DNA of 64,000 bases from Campylobacter gracilis (GTDB lineage: Bacteria > Campylobacterota > Campylobacteria > Campylobacterales > Campylobacteraceae), in the NCBI RefSeq assembly GCF_018374135.1, contig NZ_JAHAFS010000014.1, forward strand, positions 3,394 to 67,393. The letters are read 5' to 3'. This document shows positions 41,032-50,268 of this stretch, in pieces. The notes under the pieces were generated by a model. That model was not told where the DNA came from. It did not search any database and saw only the letters and a list, made by a program, of their open reading frames with translations. The stretch's first letter is position 1; every line of letters begins with the position of its first letter. Position numbers and translations under genes: made by a program.

Positions 41032-41712
41032 TTATTTGCCGCCGCCAAGCTGTCTATCCTGTCCGTAGTGTAGCGAATACGGGCCGTAGAGCAAGCATTT
41101 GTTGCAGTTCTGCCCCAAAAGTATCGCATCTGCGCTCGCAGAGAGCTTGTATCCCGCGTCGGAGACAGTATCGCCGATCTGTTTGATGACAGCGGAGATC
41201 AGCATACCCACGAGATTGTTACCGCCTCCGCCCGAGTCGTCGCTGACCTGCGCCGAGCCCTCCCAGAGCGTCGCGCCGCTTCGCAGATCCACAAGTTTGG
41301 CATTGACCGCCACTACGTTCGTGCTTTTGATAAGCATATACGAAGTGCCGTATTTGACGACGTTCAGATACAGCACGGCGTCCGCACCAAAAATCTGCCT
41401 TAGCTTGTGCGCGGAGACGTTTTGAATCTCGCTCGCCTCGTAAATTCCGTTATTTTTGAAGGTCTCATGCACGAGCGCAGGCGAAAATACATAATAGCCC
41501 GCCTCACTTAGCGGATAGATCGCGTTGGCAAGCACGGCGGGACCCGCATCCACTTCGGTAGTTTCGTTTGTCGGCATCAGCACCAAAATCGATCGAGGCT
41601 TAGCCTGCTGAAGCGCCGAGTAGTCATAAATTTCAGGCTCACTTAGAGCGCACGCATTAAAAAACAGCGCCACGAATACGCTAAAAATCGCTATTTGAGC
41701 TTTATTTTTCAT
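41032..41712 (-). CDS. DUF799 (GNA1162-like) lipoprotein
   Basis: A 226-aa lipoprotein. The signal peptide ends FFNAC (lipidated Cys about 21), followed by the DUF799 core (ILVLMPTNETTEVDAGPAVL, GADAVLYLNVVKYGTSYMLI, GATLWEGSAQVSD). N. meningitidis GNA1162 has this fold, similar to TolB-type alpha/beta domains. It forms a set with the CsgG-like and DUF4810 lipoproteins upstream; all three probably sit in the outer membrane as one complex. The ATG overlaps the DUF4810 stop by four bases. Confidence 0.88.
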   Translation of the reverse strand: MKNKAQIAIFSVFVALFFNACALSEPEIYDYSALQQAKPRSILVLMPTNETTEVDAGPAVLANAIYPLSEAGYYVFSPALVHETFKNNGIYEASEIQNVSAHKLRQIFGADAVLYLNVVKYGTSYMLIKSTNVVAVNAKLVDLRSGATLWEGSAQVSDDSGGGGNNLVGMLISAVIKQIGDTVSDAGYKLSASADAILLGQNCNKCLLYGPYSLHYGQDRQLGGGK

Positions 41713-42203
41713 TTTTTAGCCTTTTTATTCGTTTTGCCGCCCTGTTTCGCGGCAGCTTTGCCTTGCTTTACAGAGGCTGCTTTGGCGACTTCGCGTTCGC
41801 TTGATCCTTGGACTTTATCAGCGCCCGGCTTGGTCGCAGCCTCAGCTTTTTTAAGCGCGGCGGGGTTTGTAACGAAGGTCAAAAACGGCTTTGATTCAGG
41901 GAAGGCCTGAGCTTCTTTTTCAAAGTTCTCCCTCGCCCTCGCGCCGTTGCCCGCGCTTAGATACAAAAGTCCCAGATGTGAATAAAGCCCCGGCGGGACT
42001 TTGAGCCCCTTTTCGTATGCCTTTTGGATAGATTTTTCAAGCGCTTCGATCTGCTCGCCTACGTCGCCTTCCTGCTTTAGATACTGATAGGTCGAGTCCG
42101 TGTAGCTGCCGTCCCAGTAATAAATTTGATTCCGCGTCCCGCCGCCGCAGCCGCAAAAGATCACGGCAGCAGCGGAAAGCGCAAAAACGCTACCTGCTTT
42201 CAA
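41709..42203 (-). CDS. DUF4810 lipoprotein
   Basis: A 164-aa lipoprotein. The signal peptide ends in VIFCGC, giving two possible lipidated cysteines. The conserved YYWDGSYTDSTYQYLKQEGD motif of DUF4810 follows, then a TPR-like helical pair (IEALEKSIQKAYEKGLKVPP, LYLSAGNGARARENFEKEA) and a basic, low-complexity Lys/Ala tail. The start is TTG at 42203, nine bases after AAGGAT. It is the middle gene of the three-lipoprotein operon. Confidence 0.88.
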   Translation of the reverse strand: MKAGSVFALSAAAVIFCGCGGGTRNQIYYWDGSYTDSTYQYLKQEGDVGEQIEALEKSIQKAYEKGLKVPPGLYSHLGLLYLSAGNGARARENFEKEAQAFPESKPFLTFVTNPAALKKAEAATKPGADKVQGSSEREVAKAASVKQGKAAAKQGGKTNKKAKK

Positions 42204-42212
42204 ATTTTATCC

Positions 42213-42890
42213 TTATCTCACTTTAAACGCGCCGTTTTCAAGGCCGTTTACGAGATTATTGACCGCTTCGATGATCGCTAGGCTTAACACCTTGCCGTTT
42301 AGCGTCGAATCATAGCCCGCAGTGCCGCCGAAACCTAGCACTTCGCGGTTTGATAGCTCATACTCGCCCGCGCCCTGGGTCGAAAAGACCACCTCGGACG
42401 TTCTAACATCAACGATGTTTAAATTTACTTTAGAATACGCGGTTTGGGTCTTTCCTTTACCCAAAATTCCAAACAGCTGATGATCTCCGGTCGTCTTGCG
42501 GCCAAACTCAGTCACGTCGCCGGTGATAACGTATCTGGCGCCCTTTAAGTTTTGTGCGCTTTTGGAGATTGCGCTTTCCTCTTTGATGGCGCGCATATTC
42601 GTGCGATCAAGCACCGAGAAACGTCCTGTTTGCTGCAAGCTTGAGATCAAAATCGTCTGCGCTTGGTTACCCAGTCTGTCCTCGCCGTCGGAGAACACGC
42701 CGTTGTTGTAAGAGGACTGATTGTTGAAGCGTCCTACCGACACGGCGATCCGCTCGCCCGAGTAGTTGGTATTTAGACTCGCTACCGTAGGGGTTTGTAC
42801 TACGCGAGAGCTCTCTTTCGCGCATCCGCTAAATAGCGCCAGCACAGAAGCTGCAATAACGGCAGCCGATATGGTTTTTTTGAAATTCAT
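42213..42890 (-). CDS. CsgG/HfaB-family outer-membrane lipoprotein
   Basis: A 225-aa lipoprotein with a signal peptide ending LFSGC (Cys about 23). The CsgG domain (about 45-220) includes RIAVSVGRFNNQSSY, GARYVITGDVTEFG and VNLNIVDVRTSEVVFSTQG. CsgG forms a secretion channel for curli, but in operons with DUF4810 and DUF799 (as in Neisseria NMB1124-1126) no curli genes occur and the role is unknown. It leads the operon with ATG at 42890 and RBS AAGGAGTAAAGA. A divergent two-component system starts 98 bases away. Confidence 0.88.
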   Translation of the reverse strand: MNFKKTISAAVIAASVLALFSGCAKESSRVVQTPTVASLNTNYSGERIAVSVGRFNNQSSYNNGVFSDGEDRLGNQAQTILISSLQQTGRFSVLDRTNMRAIKEESAISKSAQNLKGARYVITGDVTEFGRKTTGDHQLFGILGKGKTQTAYSKVNLNIVDVRTSEVVFSTQGAGEYELSNREVLGFGGTAGYDSTLNGKVLSLAIIEAVNNLVNGLENGAFKVR

Positions 42891-42915
42891 TCTTTACTCC
42901 TTGAAAAAATTTACG

Positions 42916-42923
42916 TATAATAT
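42916..42923. promoter_or_regulatory. Overlapping divergent -10 boxes between the lipoprotein operon and the two-component system
   Basis: The plus strand reads TATAAT at 42916-42921 (67 bases before the regulator ATG). The minus strand reads TATTAT at 42923-42918 (27 bases before the CsgG-gene ATG). No -35 boxes are clear. Shared promoter DNA hints that the regulator at 42989 could control the lipoprotein operon. Confidence 0.4.
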
Positions 42924-42988
42924 CTCATTATTTCTTAAAATTTTATGTATAAATTTAAGCGCATAAATTTAGCAAAACGGGAGCGATT

Positions 42989-43669
42989 ATGCTTAATATT
43001 TTACTGGTCGAAGACGATGAGGTTTTGAGCTCGGCGATAAGAGAAAAGCTGCTTGATGAGGGCTTTAGCGTGAGCTGCGCCTCCAATGGCAAGCAGGCGG
43101 CAGAGGCACTGGATGAGGCGCACTTCGATCTGATCATCTCGGACGTGATGATGCCTAAGATGGACGGCTTTGAGCTTAGCAGATACGTTAGGCGCGACGG
43201 CAAGAGCCAGCCGATACTGATCATAACGGCAAAAAACGAGATCGAGGATATGCAGACGGGCTTTAAAAGCGGCGCGGACGATTATATGAGTAAGCCGATA
43301 AATTTAAAAGAGCTCGTACTGCGCGTGCATGCGCTGCTAAGGCGAGCCAAGATCGCGAACGAAAAGCGGCTTCTCATAGGCGGAAGCGAGCTTGACTACG
43401 ATACGCTAAGCGTCCGCGCGGCGGGCGAGCGGATAAGTCTGGCGCCGAAGGAATTTCGTCTTTTGTTTCTGCTGCTAAGCTACGCGGGCAGAATTTTTAC
43501 GAGATTTGAGATAATGAGCGAAATTTGGGGCTACGAAACGGACAGCGACGAGCGCGTCGTAGATACGCACATCAAAAAGCTACGGGCGAAATTCGAAAAC
43601 TCCAAAGACTTTGAGATAATCACCGTGCGCGGGCTCGGCTACAAAGCGGTAAAAAAGGAGCGAGCATGA
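42989..43669 (+). CDS. OmpR/PhoB-type response regulator
   Basis: A 226-aa protein with a receiver domain (acidic pair D9/D10, phospho-acceptor D52 in LIISDVMMPKMDG, Lys in SKPINL) and a winged-helix effector domain (about 130-224, ending RGLGYKAVKK). It is translationally coupled to the kinase (ATGA, 43666-43669). The closest non-partner neighbours are the divergent lipoprotein genes. Confidence 0.92.
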   Translation: MLNILLVEDDEVLSSAIREKLLDEGFSVSCASNGKQAAEALDEAHFDLIISDVMMPKMDGFELSRYVRRDGKSQPILIITAKNEIEDMQTGFKSGADDYMSKPINLKELVLRVHALLRRAKIANEKRLLIGGSELDYDTLSVRAAGERISLAPKEFRLLFLLLSYAGRIFTRFEIMSEIWGYETDSDERVVDTHIKKLRAKFENSKDFEIITVRGLGYKAVKKERA

Positions 43670-44718
43670 AAAAATACCTCATCAGCCTCAAAAGCTTCAT
43701 CGCGTTTTACTCTTCGCTCGCATTCGGTGTGATAAATTTCATCGTCTGCTTTGCGGTTTGCATGCTTTTTTACATAGGCATCGGCGGTAAGATCGGCGGG
43801 TTTTGGGACGGAGTGGCGCTGTGCGCGATCATCTGCCTAATCACGATGGCGTTAAATTTTACCTTGCTTTACTTCGGACTTAAAATTTTATTTCGCCCGA
43901 TCAAGCGGCTACTAGGCGCGATTACCGCGATCGCAAACGGCGATTTTGAGGCGCGCGCCGAGCGTAAGATACACAGGTACCGCACTGATTACGTCTATAT
44001 GCACGAGCTGGACGAGCTCGTAGTAAACGTCAATAAAATGGCGCAGAAACTGCAAAAGCACGAGCAGCTGCAAAAAGAGTTCGTCTCAAACGTCTCGCAC
44101 GAGATGAAAACGCCGATCTCCTCGATCGCTGCGTTAAGCGAGATGATCGAAGGCGGCGTGAGCGAGGAGCGCGCGGTGCGATACGCAGCCTCCATCGGCG
44201 CGGAAGCAAACCGCTTAAGCAAGCTCTGCACCGACATGCTAAAGCTAACGAGACTCGATAGCGGTGCGGCGGTGCGCCTAGATGAGACGGTACGTATCGA
44301 CGAGCAGCTTAGGCAATGCATCATATCGCTGAGCCAAAGCTACGGAGAGCGCGAGTTTGAGCTCGATCTAACGCCGCTTAGCGTGCGATCAAACACGGGG
44401 CTGTTAAATCAAATTTGGCGAAATTTGATCGAAAACGCGCTTAAGTACTCGCGCCAGGGCAGTAAAATTTTCGTCCGTTGCCGCGCTTGCGATGGTTTTG
44501 CACAGGTGAGCATCAAAGACGAAGGCATCGGCATCGCGCGCGAGAAGCTGGATAAAATTTTTGACCGATTTTATCAGTGCGAAGAATCGCACAAGGAGCT
44601 TGGCAGCGGACTTGGGCTTAGCATCGTACGCACGGCGGTGGGTCTTTTAGGCGGGCAGATCGAATACGAAAGCGAACCCGGCGTCGGAACCGAAGCGAGC
44701 GTTAAAATTCCGCTTTAA
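43666..44718 (+). CDS. Two-component sensor histidine kinase
   Basis: A 350-aa protein with two N-terminal TM helices (about 12-38 and 49-74) and only a tiny periplasmic loop, so sensing is probably within the membrane or cytoplasm. A HAMP-like linker (about 75-130) precedes the dimerisation helix with H145 in NVSHEMKTP. The HATPase N-box is IWRNLIENALKYS, with G-boxes IKDEGIGI and GSGLGLSI. It pairs with the upstream regulator. Confidence 0.92.
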   Translation: MKKYLISLKSFIAFYSSLAFGVINFIVCFAVCMLFYIGIGGKIGGFWDGVALCAIICLITMALNFTLLYFGLKILFRPIKRLLGAITAIANGDFEARAERKIHRYRTDYVYMHELDELVVNVNKMAQKLQKHEQLQKEFVSNVSHEMKTPISSIAALSEMIEGGVSEERAVRYAASIGAEANRLSKLCTDMLKLTRLDSGAAVRLDETVRIDEQLRQCIISLSQSYGEREFELDLTPLSVRSNTGLLNQIWRNLIENALKYSRQGSKIFVRCRACDGFAQVSIKDEGIGIAREKLDKIFDRFYQCEESHKELGSGLGLSIVRTAVGLLGGQIEYESEPGVGTEASVKIPL

Positions 44719-45205
44719 ATTTCAGATCAAGACGGCGCGGATAATCTGCGTCTTGTAATTCGTAGCTCGCCGTAAAATTTCGCCCCACAGGCGAAGTCGC
44801 GCCGATGCAAGCTTTGACGATACGGGCCCTGACGGCACAATCCTGGCCGATGCAATCTCTGATGATACAAGCTTTGACGACGTAAAAAAGCGCGGACGCC
44901 TCGCGCGCCGCGACAAAGTCGAAATTCTGCTTTAAATTTACCGCCCTTTACGACTTTGCCGCGCATTACGGCGGGCGGCAGGCTCGCTTAAATTTGCCGC
45001 GCCTTAACACAGACTGCCGAATTTTGCCTTAAATCCCCTGCCGCTCGCTCGCGTTTTGCGACGGACGGAGAAATTTTGTTCTAAATTTCAAAAAGACACA
45101 TTAAGAACACAATCGCTCTGTATAATCCCGTCCATAGATCGATCGGGCACGCCCATAGCGGCCCGAGTCTGGCAAATAAATAAAATTAAAAACAAAGGAG
45201 AAGCG
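44719..45205. other. Non-coding region with short repeats
   Basis: About 490 bases. Between 44800 and 44882 the units GATGCAAGCTTTGACGATAC, GATGCAATCTCTGATGATAC and AAGCTTTGACGACG recur imperfectly, giving repetitive but stop-interrupted reading on both strands. There is no supported gene. Confidence 0.4.
45121..45126 (+). promoter_or_regulatory. -10 box upstream of the 27-aa gene
   Basis: TATAAT in AATCGCTCTGTATAATCCCG, 80 bases before the ATG at 45206. If used, the leader would be about 73 bases. Confidence 0.4.
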
Positions 45206-45289
45206 ATGAGTAAGGCCGTACTTCACTCGGTGCTAGCGATAGAGGCCATTTTGTGGGGGCTTTTGTCGGCTGTAGTTTTAGGCGCGTAA
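45206..45289 (+). CDS. 27-aa single-TM microprotein
   Basis: AAAGGAGAAGCG followed by an ATG gives an excellent translation start. The product has a short polar start (MSKAVLHS) and one hydrophobic helix (about 9-27, rich in Leu/Ala/Val with one Trp). A longer in-frame ORF starting at 45056 has no ribosome site and a basic, unstructured extra part, so I reject that start. The function is unknown. Tiny TM proteins of this kind often adjust a larger membrane complex, but no partner is adjacent. Confidence 0.55.
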   Translation: MSKAVLHSVLAIEAILWGLLSAVVLGA

Positions 45290-45837
45290 TTTTTACGCTT
45301 TGAGCTCGGCGATCTGCCGTAAATTTATAAAATTTGTGCCCTGCTTCGCATCCGCTGCGAAAAGGGGCACACCCTCGCTAATGATTTAAAACAAATTTTA
45401 ATCCACCCGCCGCCTGCGCGCAACCTAGCTGTGCAAAACCTCACTACGTGCAAATCTATACCGCAAGCAAGCCAGCCGCGCACAAACCTCGCTATACGCA
45501 AACCCGCCGCAGATAAGCCAGCTGCGCAACTAAAAATCGAATAAAATTTTAAATGCTACGAGCGGACGGACGAGCTAGTTGATGCCCCATTTCATCCGCA
45601 CTTTTTGTAATATGTGCTCGCCCGCAAAACAGCTTGTGATAAGAAAGCCAATTTAAGCAACGTAAATTTTAAAATATGCAGCCTGCCTCCAAGCATGCAA
45701 ATTCACCGCCTTTGCCACTAAGCGATTTTTAAAAGCTCTCAAGCTAAAATTTATCCCGATTTAAGATCAAATTTAAACCAAGCGGCGAAAATTTCACGAA
45801 AGACGCCGAAAGCGGCGAAATCTCAAAGGAGCCTAGC
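45290..45837. other. Non-coding region with degenerate short repeats
   Basis: About 550 bases. At 45425-45530, units like GCGCAACCTAGCTGTGCAAAACCTC, GCGCACAAACCTCGCTATACGCAAACC and CCAGCTGCGCAAC recur imperfectly. No gene or RNA is supported. Confidence 0.4.
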
Positions 45838-46458
45838 GTGAAAAGATTGATAAATTTCTTCGGGCGCATTTACGCGGACCTGCTCGCAGGCAGGGCGCTA
45901 CTACACCCGATCCTGCTTACGGCTGCATTTTTAGCGGCGAAATTCGGCGCGCTATATGTCATAGATGAAAAAATTTTAGGAAGCGGCTATGATTTGGGGA
46001 TATTTGGAGAATTCGCTTATTACATATTTTTTGATTTTGTCGCAGGTGCCTATTTTATAGCTCTTTGCGCGCATATAATCTATGCTTCGCCCGAAGTCAA
46101 ATCGCTTAAAATTTTATGCAAAATTTTACTCGCGATAATCTTAGCGTCTTGCGCGCTGGGTTATTTTGCTTCGGACGTAAACTACCAAGAACTAGGCGTC
46201 TTTGAGGCCTTTTTAATTGCCTCGCTAATTTGCATTTGCATCTATTTGGTCGCAACCGAGATATCAAACGACCGCTCAAGCGCGGTATTTTGGGGTTTTG
46301 CTTATGTTCTTAACTACATAGGTGCCTTATTCGTAATATTTCATGCGCAAGCCGCCGAAGTCACAGCCGTCATTTTAATAATCCTTTGTCCGCTAGCGTG
46401 GGCATTTTATTTCAAATACGAATTTCAAAAATCGCTCGCGCAAACGGACGGAGTTTAA
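45838..46458 (+). CDS. Polytopic membrane protein of unknown function
   Basis: A 206-aa protein with about six hydrophobic segments. It starts with GTG at 45838, preceded by AAAGGAGCCTAGC. The N-terminus KRLINFFGRIYADLL resembles KFTKFFGRLYAAVF of the amber-interrupted gene at 20617, and the full lengths are equal (206). I see no further clear similarity. No catalytic motif is present. Confidence 0.6.
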   Translation: MKRLINFFGRIYADLLAGRALLHPILLTAAFLAAKFGALYVIDEKILGSGYDLGIFGEFAYYIFFDFVAGAYFIALCAHIIYASPEVKSLKILCKILLAIILASCALGYFASDVNYQELGVFEAFLIASLICICIYLVATEISNDRSSAVFWGFAYVLNYIGALFVIFHAQAAEVTAVILIILCPLAWAFYFKYEFQKSLAQTDGV

Positions 46459-46519
46459 ATTTTAAAATTTAAAGCACGCTCTAGGCCGAATTTAGGCGTG
46501 GCAGGCGAAACGAATAGCG

Positions 46520-47260
46520 CTAGTTTAGGACGATAAATTTTTTGATCGTCACGCAAAGTATTGCGACGATGAGAGCTATCATCCAGCGCTTTTGAGCTTT
46601 TTTGCCGATCTTGTGCGAGGTTTTGACGCCCGCATAAACGCCCGCTAGCGAGCCGACGCCGAGTAACGCGCCGATTTCGTAGTACACGAGCCCGTGCGCG
46701 GCAAGGCTAATAAAGCCCGCGCTTGAGGAAAATATCACGAAAAACAGCCCCGTGCTGACGGCCTTTTTGATGTCGTAGTTTAAAAAGCTGATCAAAATAG
46801 GCATCACGAATACCGCGCCGCCGATACCCACGCTGATCGCCACGGCGCCGACGAACAGCCCCACGATAAAGAGCAAAATTTTAGATTCGTTGGCCTCGCC
46901 CGCGGGCTCGGTCGGGGTTTTGAAGAGTTTGATTAAATTTATTATCTGCACCAAAATAAGCGTGCCCAGAAGGAATTTTGACGAGAAATAGCTTACGATA
47001 AAGCCGCTGCTAAGCGCGCCGCAAAAGCCCCCGAGCCCTAGCACCAGCGCGGGCGCGATGTCTAGCATTTTGCTTTTAAAATTTACGAACGAGCCGAAGA
47101 TCGAGCTAAAGATCATCTGCATGATGCTAATGCCGATGGCGTACTTGACATCGTAGCCGAAGAGCATCATCACGGGCACCACGACGGTGCCGCCGCCGAT
47201 ACCGAAAAATCCGCTGATAAAGCCCACACAGGCGCCGATTAAAATGTATTCAAAAAACAT
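46520..47260 (-). CDS. TSUP (TauE/SafE) family anion permease
   Basis: A 246-aa protein with seven or eight TM helices and the duplicated glycine-rich motif of the family: FISGFFGIGGGTVVVPVMML near the N-terminus and AISVGIGGAVFVMPILISF in the second half. TSUP members export or import sulfite, sulfoacetate or similar small anions. The substrate cannot be told from the sequence. It is a single gene with the RBS AAGGAATACGG. Confidence 0.88.
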   Translation of the reverse strand: MFFEYILIGACVGFISGFFGIGGGTVVVPVMMLFGYDVKYAIGISIMQMIFSSIFGSFVNFKSKMLDIAPALVLGLGGFCGALSSGFIVSYFSSKFLLGTLILVQIINLIKLFKTPTEPAGEANESKILLFIVGLFVGAVAISVGIGGAVFVMPILISFLNYDIKKAVSTGLFFVIFSSSAGFISLAAHGLVYYEIGALLGVGSLAGVYAGVKTSHKIGKKAQKRWMIALIVAILCVTIKKFIVLN

Positions 47261-47377
47261 CCGTATTCCTTATTATAGCCCCCTTGGTCTCGCCGAATTC
47301 CGCTTTTTGCGGCTTGTCTTAAATTTTACCGTTTTGCAAGCCTTGAAATTTAAGCGCGAATTTAGCAAATTTAAAGC

Positions 47378-48121
47378 TTATAGCCGTTTTACTTCGCGCA
47401 TCCATTCGCGGCATTGCTCGCGCGAAATTTTTACGTTTTCATATCGCAAGATGTCCGCGCGAAAGCATTTCAGGCTCAGTTCATTACCCTCAAAGCCCGC
47501 AAAATCAGCCTGCTCGTAGATGTCGTAGCCGCCCTGCATGCAGTCTAAGACATCGATATATCTCTGCTCTTCGCTCATCGGCTCGGCAAAGCTCACCAAA
47601 TGCACGCCGTTTGGAGCCGCCCAGTAGCAGCCGCTCACGGCCAGCGCGTCCCAGCCCCGCAGATAGCGCACGCCGCTGAAGATAAAGCTCTCCTTGCCGA
47701 GCGTCCAGGCGTCCGGCACGAAGCGCATGATCCGCCCGCGATCCAGTTCAAGCACGCTGTAGCCGTATAGATCCTGGCGAAAAACGAGGTAAAATTTGCC
47801 GTTTGCGTGGCGGATCAGGCTGAAAAATTCCACCCGATCGTCTATGCAGCGCCAAGTTTTTATCGCGCGGCTTTTGAGATGGGCTACGCAGCTGCCATTT
47901 CCGTCGTCTATGCGGTGTAGGCTTTTTATCTGCGGCGCGCCAAACAGCGTGTATTCGCCGCCGCTAAAATTTGCCGCGCCGAGCCTATATGCGTCCTTTA
48001 CGATCTCATATCCGCTACCTAAATTTATCGTTTGGCGCCGGGTAAAATTTTGCCCCTCAAAAAGAGCTTCCGCCTGCTTAATGCGCGCTTGGTACTGCGC
48101 GGAATTTACGGCATTTGTCAT
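47378..48121 (-). CDS. Uncharacterised cytosolic protein
   Basis: A 247-aa protein with no signal or TM. It is beta-rich and repeats a pattern of aromatic/charged strands (SLIRHANGKFYLVFRQDLYG, FIFSGVRYLRGWDALAVSG, WAAPNGVHLVSFAEP). I do not recognise the family; it resembles stand-alone accessory proteins of toxin-immunity type only in size and composition. It has a good start (AAGGAGCGCACG before ATG at 48121). Confidence 0.6.
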   Translation of the reverse strand: MTNAVNSAQYQARIKQAEALFEGQNFTRRQTINLGSGYEIVKDAYRLGAANFSGGEYTLFGAPQIKSLHRIDDGNGSCVAHLKSRAIKTWRCIDDRVEFFSLIRHANGKFYLVFRQDLYGYSVLELDRGRIMRFVPDAWTLGKESFIFSGVRYLRGWDALAVSGCYWAAPNGVHLVSFAEPMSEEQRYIDVLDCMQGGYDIYEQADFAGFEGNELSLKCFRADILRYENVKISREQCREWMREVKRL

Positions 48122-48684
48122 CGTGCGCTCCTTAAAATTTTATGCAGGCGGATTAAATTTTGCGCTGCTCAAACGGCTCGCGCTTCTTAAATTTAATGCT
48201 AACCGAATAAATTTAGCCTCGCTAGTCGGCGAAATTTGACCGCTAGGCGGCAGAGTTTAAGCATTTGGCGGCTACTAAGTGCAATCCGTGAGCGCTATGC
48301 ACCCGCGCCTAAATTTTAAATCTCGCTTTGCGAATTTTTTAAAATTTACCCGCAGTTTCGGCGCTCTGCGAATACTTGCGATACAGCGCCGTCTTTAAAT
48401 GCTCGCGCACAAGGGCGTGAAATTTTACGAGCGTTTGAAATTTCGTAGCGTTTTAAAATCCCACGAAAATCCGAAATTTCGCGAGTATTTGAAATTTCGC
48501 AACCTTTAAATTTCTCTAGCGCCTTAAATTTTATCCAAGTGCAGACAGCCAAACCGCCCGGACGAGCAGACCGCTCAAATTTGCTCGCCCGCGCCGTGCC
48601 GCTAGCGTATCGCTCAAATTTACTCTCGTCCGCAGCGTCGCTAGCGCGTAAATTTAAAATTTTACTCGCCCCAGGCTGCGAATA
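48122..48684. repeat. RAATTY-rich intergenic tract
   Basis: About 560 bases with many AAATTT/AAATTC/GAATTT words, notably GAAATTTCGNRNNNTTT-type repeats at 48440-48510 (GAAATTTCGTAGCG, GAAATTTCGCGAG, GAAATTTCGCAACC). The short ORFs here are made of these repeats. No gene is seen. Confidence 0.55.
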
Positions 48685-50109
48685 TTACTCGGATTTGTCC
48701 TCACTCTTGGCGCCTGAAATTTTATCCAGCACCTTTTTACCGACCTCGCTTTGATTTAGCGCTTCAAGCATCGCGGCTAGCTGCGTGCCGCCCTTGGCGC
48801 TTAAAATTTCGCCGAATTTACTCATCCCCTCGCCCACGCTACCTTCGTTCGCGATGATCTTAAGATCCGCCGCGCTTAGCGCCTTGGCCTGCTCTAGGCC
48901 GATGTCGCGGTTCGCTTCGATCTGTTTGATCGAAATGAGATAGGTCTGATAGCCCTGATTTTCGCCGATCTCGCGCGCCAGCTCGATCTGCGCGTTTACG
49001 GGCGCGAGCTCTTTTAGCCTAAGCGCTTCGGCCTCTGCAGAGCCTATCTTTAGCGTACCCTGCGCTTCTTTGTCCTTCATCTCCAAAAGCGCCGCGGCTG
49101 CGAGAAACTGCTTCTCTTTATCGCCCTGCGCTACTAAAATTTGATTTTCTTTGATCGCTTCGGCGTCGCGGATCTTGGCGTTTTTGCGCGCTTCGGCGTC
49201 GATCTCGATCTTGCGCTGCTCCTGCTCGGCCTTTACGATCTCCACTTGCTTTTTGATCTCGGCCTGCTTGACGTCGTTTACCCGCACGACCTCCATCGCC
49301 TTTTCCTGTGTGATCTTTTGCTGATCCTTGATGAGCTGCTCGGCCTGCTCCTTTGAGATCGCGACCTCCCGCTCGTTTTCGACGGTTTTAAGGCCTACCA
49401 TCTTATTGGCTTCCTGCTGGCGCACTTCGGTTGCCTGCGCAGCTTCGATCTCGGCGATCTGGGCGAGCTTGGTGTTGTTTGCGACTTCGACGCGGCTTTC
49501 CTTTTCGATCTGTGATTTTTTCTTCTCCATGATGTTTAAGATAACCTTGCTACCGCTGCTATCGCGGATATCCATCAGCTCGATGTTTTTAACGGGTTCG
49601 ATACCCCAGTTTTGCAGCTGCGTTTTTACCGCCTTGGTAAAATCATCTCCGAGCTCGGAGCGGATCTGCAAGATGTCCTCAAGCACGCGGCTCGAAAGGA
49701 TCGAGCGGATCGAGCCTTGAATGATATTTCTAAGCTGATTGTTAAGATCCTCAAAATTATTGACACGTTGCGCGGCTAAATTTGAATCCATAATCCTAAA
49801 AAACGCCGTAATATCAACGACGAAAGGAAGCCTGCCTAGATCATACGCCTCGTAATCCTCGATCTTGATGCTAAAAACAGAGACGGGCAAAACGATCTTC
49901 GTAACGCCCAACACCGGCACCCAGCTTGGGAATTCATAATAGCTGTTGCCGTTGCCGGTATCTTTGCCGTAGCTCGTCGTCTTGCGCGCGCTTTGGACGA
50001 TATGCACTTCGTTCGTCTCCACTATGCGCCTGAAAAACAGAGGCACGATGATAAAAAGCGCGATTAAAACCCCGACGGCAGCGCCTATCAAATATAAAAT
50101 TTCACCCAT
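48685..50109 (-). CDS. Flotillin-like SPFH/band-7 protein
   Basis: A 474-aa protein. One N-terminal TM helix (about 5-27) and an SPFH domain (about 30-200) are followed by a long Glu/Ala/Lys/Gln-rich coiled coil (about 200-400) and a C-terminal segment KFGEILSAKGGTQLAAMLEA, all features of flotillin/YuaG (FloT). These proteins form membrane microdomains with a partner NfeD protein, often encoded next door. No NfeD gene is seen here. The start is ATG at 50109 with GGAGAGAAA. ORFs on the opposite strand are shadows of the coiled coil. Confidence 0.9.
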   Translation of the reverse strand: MGEILYLIGAAVGVLIALFIIVPLFFRRIVETNEVHIVQSARKTTSYGKDTGNGNSYYEFPSWVPVLGVTKIVLPVSVFSIKIEDYEAYDLGRLPFVVDITAFFRIMDSNLAAQRVNNFEDLNNQLRNIIQGSIRSILSSRVLEDILQIRSELGDDFTKAVKTQLQNWGIEPVKNIELMDIRDSSGSKVILNIMEKKKSQIEKESRVEVANNTKLAQIAEIEAAQATEVRQQEANKMVGLKTVENEREVAISKEQAEQLIKDQQKITQEKAMEVVRVNDVKQAEIKKQVEIVKAEQEQRKIEIDAEARKNAKIRDAEAIKENQILVAQGDKEKQFLAAAALLEMKDKEAQGTLKIGSAEAEALRLKELAPVNAQIELAREIGENQGYQTYLISIKQIEANRDIGLEQAKALSAADLKIIANEGSVGEGMSKFGEILSAKGGTQLAAMLEALNQSEVGKKVLDKISGAKSEDKSE

Positions 50110-50268
50110 TTTCTCTCCTTCAAAAATGCTAAATTTAAAATGGATTATATAAAAATTTACTTTGAAAAATAATAAATAATCGCAGCGATAGCGGTTAAAA
50201 TTTACGCAATTTTAATGAGGTTTTTTGTAATATAGCGGCGTATATTTCAATACCGTTTAGGAGAAAAA

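Noticed and set aside
42213..42890. Curli secretion system, suggested by the CsgG-like gene
   Set aside because: No CsgA/B/E/F genes nearby; the neighbours are DUF4810 and DUF799, which define a different lipoprotein set.
44727..44966. Arg/His-rich 79-codon frame with internal repeats
   Set aside because: Produced by imperfect short DNA repeats in a spacer; no start signal and stops in the other frames.
45056..45205. Upstream extension of the 27-aa microprotein to 77 residues
   Set aside because: The extra part lies across the TATAAT box and lacks a ribosome site; the ATG at 45206 has an excellent one.
49141..49720. Leu/Asp-rich frames opposite the flotillin coiled coil
   Set aside because: Antisense of a Glu/Ala/Lys repeat; typical shadow ORFs.
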